A stretch of DNA of 64,000 nt from JAJZQZ01 sp963790415 (GTDB taxonomy: Bacteria; Actinomycetota; Thermoleophilia; RBG-16-64-13): the NCBI GenBank assembly GCA_963790415.1, contig CAWBOK010000009.1:310001-374000 (forward strand), written 5' to 3'. Both the position numbers and the translations under genes were made by a program. This document shows positions 59,055-64,000 of this stretch, in pieces (the first letter of the stretch is position 1; every line of letters begins with the position of its first letter). The notes below the pieces were generated by a model. That model ran no database searches. It saw only the letters and a list, made by a program, of their open reading frames with translations, and was not told the DNA's origin.

Positions 59055-60398
59055 CTAGCGCTGCGATGCTGCCAGCGCCTGCTCCAAGTCGGCGACGATG
59101 TCGTCGATATGTTCCAGCCCCACCGAGAGTCTCACGAAATCGGGTGTGACCCCGGTTGCGAGCTGCTCTTCCGATGACAACTGCTGATGCGTGGTCGTCG
59201 CCGGATGGATCACCAGCGACTTGGCGTCACCGATGTTTGCCAAATGGCTGTGCAGTTTGACCGCCTCTATCAGCTTGCGACCGGCCTCAGCGCCGCCCTT
59301 GATGCCGAAGCCTACCAGACCCCCGAACAGCCCGCGGTAATGATAGCGCTTCGCGGTCTCGTGCGCCGGGTGGCTCTCCAGCCCCGGGTACACGACCCAG
59401 TCGACGGCCGGATGGTCGGACAGGTAGGTCGCCACCGCCAAGGCGTTCTCGCTGTGTCGCTCCATGCGCAAAGGCAATGTCTCCAGGCCCTGCAGGAACA
59501 GGAAGGCGTTGAAGGGACTGAGGGCCGTTCCGATATCCCGCAGCACCTGCACCCGGGCCTTGAGGGCGAAGGCGATGTTGCCCTGCCCCGGGTAGGCCAC
59601 GTCGCCCAGGTCGGGCACGGCGCCGAAGGCGTCGGCGAACACCAGACCGTGGTAGCTCGGGTCCGGCTCGGAGAGACCGGGGAACTTGCCGTTGTGCCAA
59701 TCGAACTTTCCGCCGTCGACGATCACACCGCCGATCGAGGTCCCGTGTCCGCCGATGAACTTCGTCGCCGAGTTCACCAGGATGTCCGCTCCGTGATCGA
59801 GCGGCCGCACAAGATAGGCGGTCGGCGAGGTGTTGTCGATGATGAGGGGCACGCCGGCTTCGTGCGCGATGTCCGCCACCGCCTGGATGTCCAGGGCGTC
59901 CAAACGCGGGTTCCCTACCGACTCGCCATAGACCGCCCGGGTGTTCGGCTTGAGTGCCCTGCGGAAGTTCTCCGGGTCGGAGGCGTCGACGAAGTCGACG
60001 TCGATGCCGAGTTTGCGCAACGTGTAGTTGAAGAGGTTATAGGTGCCCCCGTAGAGGCTGGTGGACGAGACGACGTGGTCACCGGCCCCCAGGATGTTGA
60101 ACATCGCCACGGTGATGGCGGCCTGCCCGGACGACATGGCCACGCCCGCCACCCCACCCTCGATGGCGGCCATGCGGGCCTCGAAGACCGAGTTGGTGGG
60201 GTTCATGATACGGCTGTAGATGTTGCCCACCTGGGAGAGCTCGAACAGACCGGCCGCGCGCTCGGTCGATTCGAACACGTAGGAGCTGGTCTGATAGATG
60301 GGCACCGCCCGTGACCCTGTCGTCGGGTCCGGCACCTGCCCCGCATGCAGTGCCTGCGTCTCGAAGCGCCAGCCGTCCCGTTCCTCTGTGCCTGCCAT
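59055..60398 (-). CDS. metY: O-acetylhomoserine sulfhydrylase
   Basis: PLP enzyme making homocysteine from O-acetylhomoserine and sulfide, 447 residues. SSGQAAITVAMFNIL, YGGTYNLF, DNTSPTAYLVRPLDHGAD and the Schiff-base Lys about 213 in NSATKFIGGHG. Typical length. First gene of metY-metX-metW. Confidence 0.95.
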   Translation of the reverse strand: MAGTEERDGWRFETQALHAGQVPDPTTGSRAVPIYQTSSYVFESTERAAGLFELSQVGNIYSRIMNPTNSVFEARMAAIEGGVAGVAMSSGQAAITVAMFNILGAGDHVVSSTSLYGGTYNLFNYTLRKLGIDVDFVDASDPENFRRALKPNTRAVYGESVGNPRLDALDIQAVADIAHEAGVPLIIDNTSPTAYLVRPLDHGADILVNSATKFIGGHGTSIGGVIVDGGKFDWHNGKFPGLSEPDPSYHGLVFADAFGAVPDLGDVAYPGQGNIAFALKARVQVLRDIGTALSPFNAFLFLQGLETLPLRMERHSENALAVATYLSDHPAVDWVVYPGLESHPAHETAKRYHYRGLFGGLVGFGIKGGAEAGRKLIEAVKLHSHLANIGDAKSLVIHPATTTHQQLSSEEQLATGVTPDFVRLSVGLEHIDDIVADLEQALAASQR

Positions 60399-60447
60399 GT
60401 GGCCCCCTCCCCGCAGCCGTGTGTCTCCACCGGCCGCTCGTCTAATA

Positions 60448-60475
60448 CCTATAAAGTTTATAAGGATTAAGGTAA
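60448..60475 (-). promoter_or_regulatory. AT-rich dyad and putative promoter ahead of metY
   Basis: CCTATAAAGTTTATAAGG (60448-60465) is a near-perfect dyad in otherwise GC-rich DNA, about 50-65 bp before metY. A TTACCT (60470-60475) could be the -35 and TATAGG inside the dyad the -10, so a repressor (for example an Rrf2-type sulfur regulator) could block it. Regulator identity is a guess. Confidence 0.45.
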
Positions 60476-60540
60476 TTTACTATGCCGAACCCGGTTTGGC
60501 AAGAGGAGCGACCTGCTCCTTGCTCAACCCGGGCTTCTGG

Positions 60541-62296
60541 TCAACCCCGATATCGATTGGTGATGGGCAGCCGACGGTCCTTCCCGAAGGCCTTGGGTGT
60601 GATGCGCACTCCCGGCGCGGCTTGGCGTCGCTTGTATTCGTTCTGGTCGATCATGGCCACCACCCGTTCCACCGTCTGCGGATCGAGCCCGCGCGCGGCG
60701 ATCTCCGGCACGCTCTCATCGAGGACGACGTAGGCCTCGATGATCGCGTCGAGCACCTCGTACGGCGGCAGGCTGTCCTGATCGGTCTGATCGGGGCGGA
60801 GTTCGGCCGAAGGCGGACGAAGGATCGTGGCCTCGGGGATGGGGCCGGCACCCGGTCCCAGCAGGTTCCGATACGCGGCCAACTCGAAGACCAGGGTCTT
60901 GGGCACATCCTTGATCACGGCGAAACCGCCGGCCATGTCGCCATACAGAGTGGCATAGCCCACCGCCATCTCGCTCTTGTTCCCCGTGGTGAGGACCAAG
61001 CCAGCCGAACTTGTTCGAGAGTGCCATCAGTAGGTTGCCCCTGATGCGGGCCTGCAGGTTCTCCTCGGTCGAGTCCGGCTCGAGACCGGCGAACTCCGAC
61101 TCCAGCGTTTCCAGATAGGCACGAAAGGCGGGCTCGATGGAGAGTTCCACGAAATCGATGCCGAGGTTCTCAGCGGTCTGCCGGGCGTCCGACCGGGTGC
61201 CGGTGCTCGAGTAGCGCGACGGCATGGTGACGGCGGTGACGCGCTCCGCCCCCAGGGCATCCACCGCGATGCATACGGTGAGGGCGGAGTCGATGCCCCC
61301 GCTCAGGCCCACGACCACACGGCGGAACCGGTTCTTATCTACGTAGTCGCGCACCCCGAGACAGAGCGCGGCATACACCTCGGCCTCGGGCGAGAGCGGC
61401 AGCGGACACTCGTTGGCACTCAACGGCAGCACCGACGAAGCCGCGCCTTCCGACGAAGCCGCGCCTTCCGGCGGCGGCGCATCGGTCTCCGCGACGCCGA
61501 CCTCCACCACTTCCAGACCCCACAACGAGGGCGGCCGGTCTATTCGCGGCGCGATCCGCGCCGTCGCGAGATCCAGATCGACCGTCAGCAGAACCTCGCT
61601 GAACTGCGGTCCCCGCGCGATGACTTCTCCATCGGGTCCGATCACGAGACTGTGTCCGTCGAAGACCAGCTCATCTTGGCCCCCCACCCCGTTCACGTAG
61701 GCGACGAACGCCCCGGAGTCGACTGCGCGGGTGCGCAGCATCGTCTCCCGCTCCTCGCCTTTCCCCATGTGGTAGGGCGACATGGAGATGTTGATGATCA
61801 GGTCCGCCCCACCTTGGATGGCCGCTTCTTCCGTGGGTCCGTCGGGCAACCAGATGTCTTCGCACACGTTCACGCCCATCCGGGCACCGGGCGACTGCAC
61901 CACGAGGACCCGCCGGCCCGGCGTGAAGTAGCGTTCCTCGTCGAACACCGCATAGTTCGGCAGGCGGATCTTGTGGTAAACCGCCCGCACCGCCCCGTCG
62001 GCAAGGACGGCGGCGGCGTTGGCGACACCCCCATCGGTCTCGAGAAGAGGAACCCCCACTACCGCGACCAGTCCGTGACAGGAAGCGGCCACCCGCTGCA
62101 AGGCGCGTTCGCATCCGCGCAAGAAGTGGTCTTTCAGCAGCAGGTCCTCCGGCGGATAGCCGGACAGAACCAGTTCCGGAAACGCGACCACGTCGGCTCC
62201 CAGTCGGCGTGCCTCCCCCATGGCGTCGATGACTCGGGTGGCATTGCCGTCCAGATCGCCGACGGTCGGATCGATCTGAGCCAAGACCAGACGCAC
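60541..62296 (-). CDS. nadE: glutamine-dependent NAD+ synthetase, one frameshift
   Basis: About 584 residues. N-terminal nitrilase domain: PELVLSGYPPEDLL (Glu), KIRLPNY (Lys) and NVCEDIW (Cys); linker with a duplicated EGAAS; then the synthetase with VVGLSGGIDSALT P-loop and GNLLMALSNKFGW. At about 61002 an extra base breaks the frame; LTTGNKSEMAVGYATLYGDMAGGFAVIKDVPK continues in the other frame to stop at 60541. Otherwise complete. Confidence 0.92.
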
Positions 62297-62302
62297 GCCC
62301 GC

Positions 62303-63704
62303 TCAGGCCTCCCGGAGGACGGTCAGGACCTCGTCGGTCTTCTCCGCCAGCAGGTCGGCGTCGCCGCGTGTCTCGAGGTTCACACGAAGGACCGGCTCGG
62401 TGTTCGACCCACGCACGTTGACCCGCCAGCGGGGGAACTCCAAGCTCACCCCGTCGGTGAAGTCTTCGGTGGGTGCTTGGGCCGCGTAGAAGCCGCGCAA
62501 GCGGGCGAGAGCGGCGGTCGAATCGGGGATGTCCAGATTGATCTCACCGCTGACGGGATAGCGCTCGATCCGTTCGCCGACCAGTTCCGACAGCGGCCTA
62601 CCGGTGACGGACAGCAGTTCCGCGATCAGCAGCCAGGGGATCATGCCGCTGTCGCAGTAGGAGAAGTCGCGAAAATAGTGGTGCGCCGACATCTCGCCGC
62701 CGTAGGCGGCATCCTCCCGACGCATGCGTTCCTTGATGAAGGCGTGACCGCTCTTGTGCATGACCGGACGCCCCCCCGCCTGCTCCACCAGCTCTATGGT
62801 GTTCCAGATCAGGCGCGGGTCGTGCACGATGGCGGCGCCCGGAGACCGACGCAGCGCCTGCTGTGCCAGCAGACCCACCAGGTAGTAGCCCTCGATGAAG
62901 TCTCCCCGCTCGTCGAAGAAGAAGCAGCGATCGAAGTCGCCGTCCCAGGCCAGACCGAAGTCGGCGCCCGCCTCGCGCACCGCAGCGGCGGTCGCCTCTC
63001 GCTTCTCGGGCAGCAGGGGGTTCGGCACGCCGTGGGGGAACGAGCCGTCCGGGGTGGCGTTCAACGGGATGAACTCGAAGGGCAGGTGCGGGCGCAGCCG
63101 CTCCACGACCGGGCCGGCCATGCCGTCGCCGCCGTTGGCGACGATGCGCAGGGGGCGTAGCTTCGCGCGGTCGACATACCCGAGCAGGTGCTCCAGATAG
63201 GCGGGCAGGATGTCCTGGTGCGTCACCGCGCCGCGTGCCTGGGCGCCCGCGGCGGCGCCGGCGCCGGGCGGGGTCTCACCCGCGACGCCCGCGTCGGAAG
63301 GGGAGACTCCAGCCGTCAGCGACCGCGCCACCCAGTCACGTATCTTGAAGAGACCGGTGTCCCCGCTTACGGGGATCGCGTGCTCCCGCACCACCTTCAT
63401 GCCGTTGTAGTCGGCGGGGTTGTGACTGGCGGTGACCATGACGCCACCGTCGACGCCGAGTGAGAAGGTGGCGAAGTACACCTGCTCGGTGCCGACTTCG
63501 CCGATGTCCACCACGTCCACTCCCGCAGCGGTGAGCCCGTCGACCAGCGCCCCCGCCAGGGCGGCGCCGCTCAGTCGCATGTCGCGCCCGACGACCACCC
63601 GCCGGGGTCCGACCAGCTCGTGCGAAACCCCCGCCGATCAGGCCCGCCACTTCCTCGTCGAGCTCCATCGGAACCCGACCGCGCACGTCGTACGCCTTGA
63701 ACAT
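62303..63704 (-). CDS. phosphomannomutase / phosphoglucomutase, one frameshift
   Basis: About 467 residues from ATG 63704 (FKAYDVRGRVP). At about 63630 a run of five G appears one too long; the rest reads VSHELVGPRRVVVGRDMRLSG. Active-site Ser in VTASHNPADYNGMK, Mg loop DGDFDR, sugar-recognition GGEMSAHHYF, phosphate-binding RGSNTEPVLR. With the next gene it should supply mannose-1-P for GDP-mannose. Confidence 0.92.
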
Positions 63705-63727
63705 GCTCAGATCTCGTTCGCCAGCCG

Positions 63728-64000
63728 TCACAGGTCCTCCTCCTGACCGTCGCGCTCCAATAGGCGCACCAGATCCTTGATCTCCTCCACCCGTTCCCTC
63801 GCGACCACGAGGGTCCGCTTCCCAGCCCGCACCACCACCAGATCGCTGACACCTACCAGGGCCACAAGTTCGTCCTCGTCCTCGCAGAAGACCACGTTGG
63901 CGGCCCCGTCGTGGACGGCGATGCGACCCCGGTAGCCGTTGTCCGCCTCGTCGCGCGGCAGGAACTCCGAGAGAGCAGGCCAACTGCCCAGGTCGTTCCA
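63728..64000 (-). CDS. mannose-1-phosphate guanylyltransferase, C-terminal part
   Basis: The last 90 codons, open at the window edge. WNDLGSWPALSEFLP followed by VVFCEDEDELVALVGVSDLVVV is the C-terminal half of GDP-mannose pyrophosphorylases (ManC/CpsB type). Ends at TGA 63728-63730, 23 bp before the mutase. The catalytic N-terminus is outside. Confidence 0.82.
   Translation of the reverse strand, partial: WNDLGSWPALSEFLPRDEADNGYRGRIAVHDGAANVVFCEDEDELVALVGVSDLVVVRAGKRTLVVARERVEEIKDLVRLLERDGQEEDL

Noticed and set aside
60399..60480. SAM riboswitch ahead of metY
   Set aside because: The leader is short and lacks the conserved SAM-I, SAM-II or SAM-IV core.

Overview
The window is a GC-rich bacterial chromosome segment, most likely from a deep-branching Actinomycetota (Coriobacteriia- or Thermoleophilia-like; not resolved to genus). 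Support comes from gene order: infC-rpmI-rplT-tsnR-pheS-pheT followed by argC-J-B-D-F-R-G-H, a PASTA-domain class A PBP, tRNA-Gly(GCC)/Cys(GCA)/Val(GAC) on one strand, and MarR/AraC loci typical of soil or anaerobic actinobacteria. DUF1638 proteins and a two-[4Fe-4S] protein hint at, but do not prove, an anaerobic lifestyle.

Layout. 1-3.2 kb: shikimate genes aroC-K-B-Q on the minus strand, each overlapping the next. 3.3-7.3 kb: type IV pilus assembly genes pilD, a 66-residue ORF, pilM, pilN, pilO and a PilP-like lipoprotein. 7.4-7.85 kb: a short element with 20-bp inverted ends carrying a decayed Fe-S oxidoreductase fragment, abutting dapA. 8.9-14.4 kb: a 16S-23S-5S operon (minus strand) with two consensus promoters separated by an intrinsic terminator. 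14.5-19.5 kb: a membrane-anchored unknown, tyrS and a penicillin-binding protein. 19.6-37.6 kb: one long minus-strand run from thrS through infC, rpmI, rplT, a 23S methyltransferase, pheS, pheT, the whole arginine cluster, a 3-methyladenine glycosylase and a Nif3-like protein. 37.8-48.9 kb: O-methyltransferase, permease, tRNAs, a cell-wall L,D-transpeptidase with SLH domains, a Nif3-RNase HI fusion, an orphan pair of ABC permeases and a zinc-finger protein. 49-52 kb: a DUF1638 / Fe-S / MarR / DUF1638 locus with a shared operator sequence. 52.1-56.8 kb: an oxidoreductase island (ADH, aldo-keto reductase, NAD(P)-binding protein, AraC regulator) containing two gene remnants, then a TMEM175-type channel. 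57-60.4 kb: metY-metX-metW for methionine with a tRNA(CAU) overlapping metW. 60.5-64 kb: nadE, a phosphohexomutase and the end of a mannose-1-phosphate guanylyltransferase.

Many genes between 25.2 and 36.3 kb, and nadE and the phosphomutase later, carry single-base frameshifts. Because these include essential genes (thrS, infC, pheS, pheT) and usually look like one extra base, sequencing or assembly error is the likeliest cause; coordinates of those genes span the reconstructed whole gene.

The most unusual points are the Fe-S-fragment element, the promoter-terminator-promoter arrangement before 16S rRNA (a candidate small RNA), a probable attenuator before infC, the Nif3-RNase HI fusion, and the MarR-controlled DUF1638/Fe-S locus.
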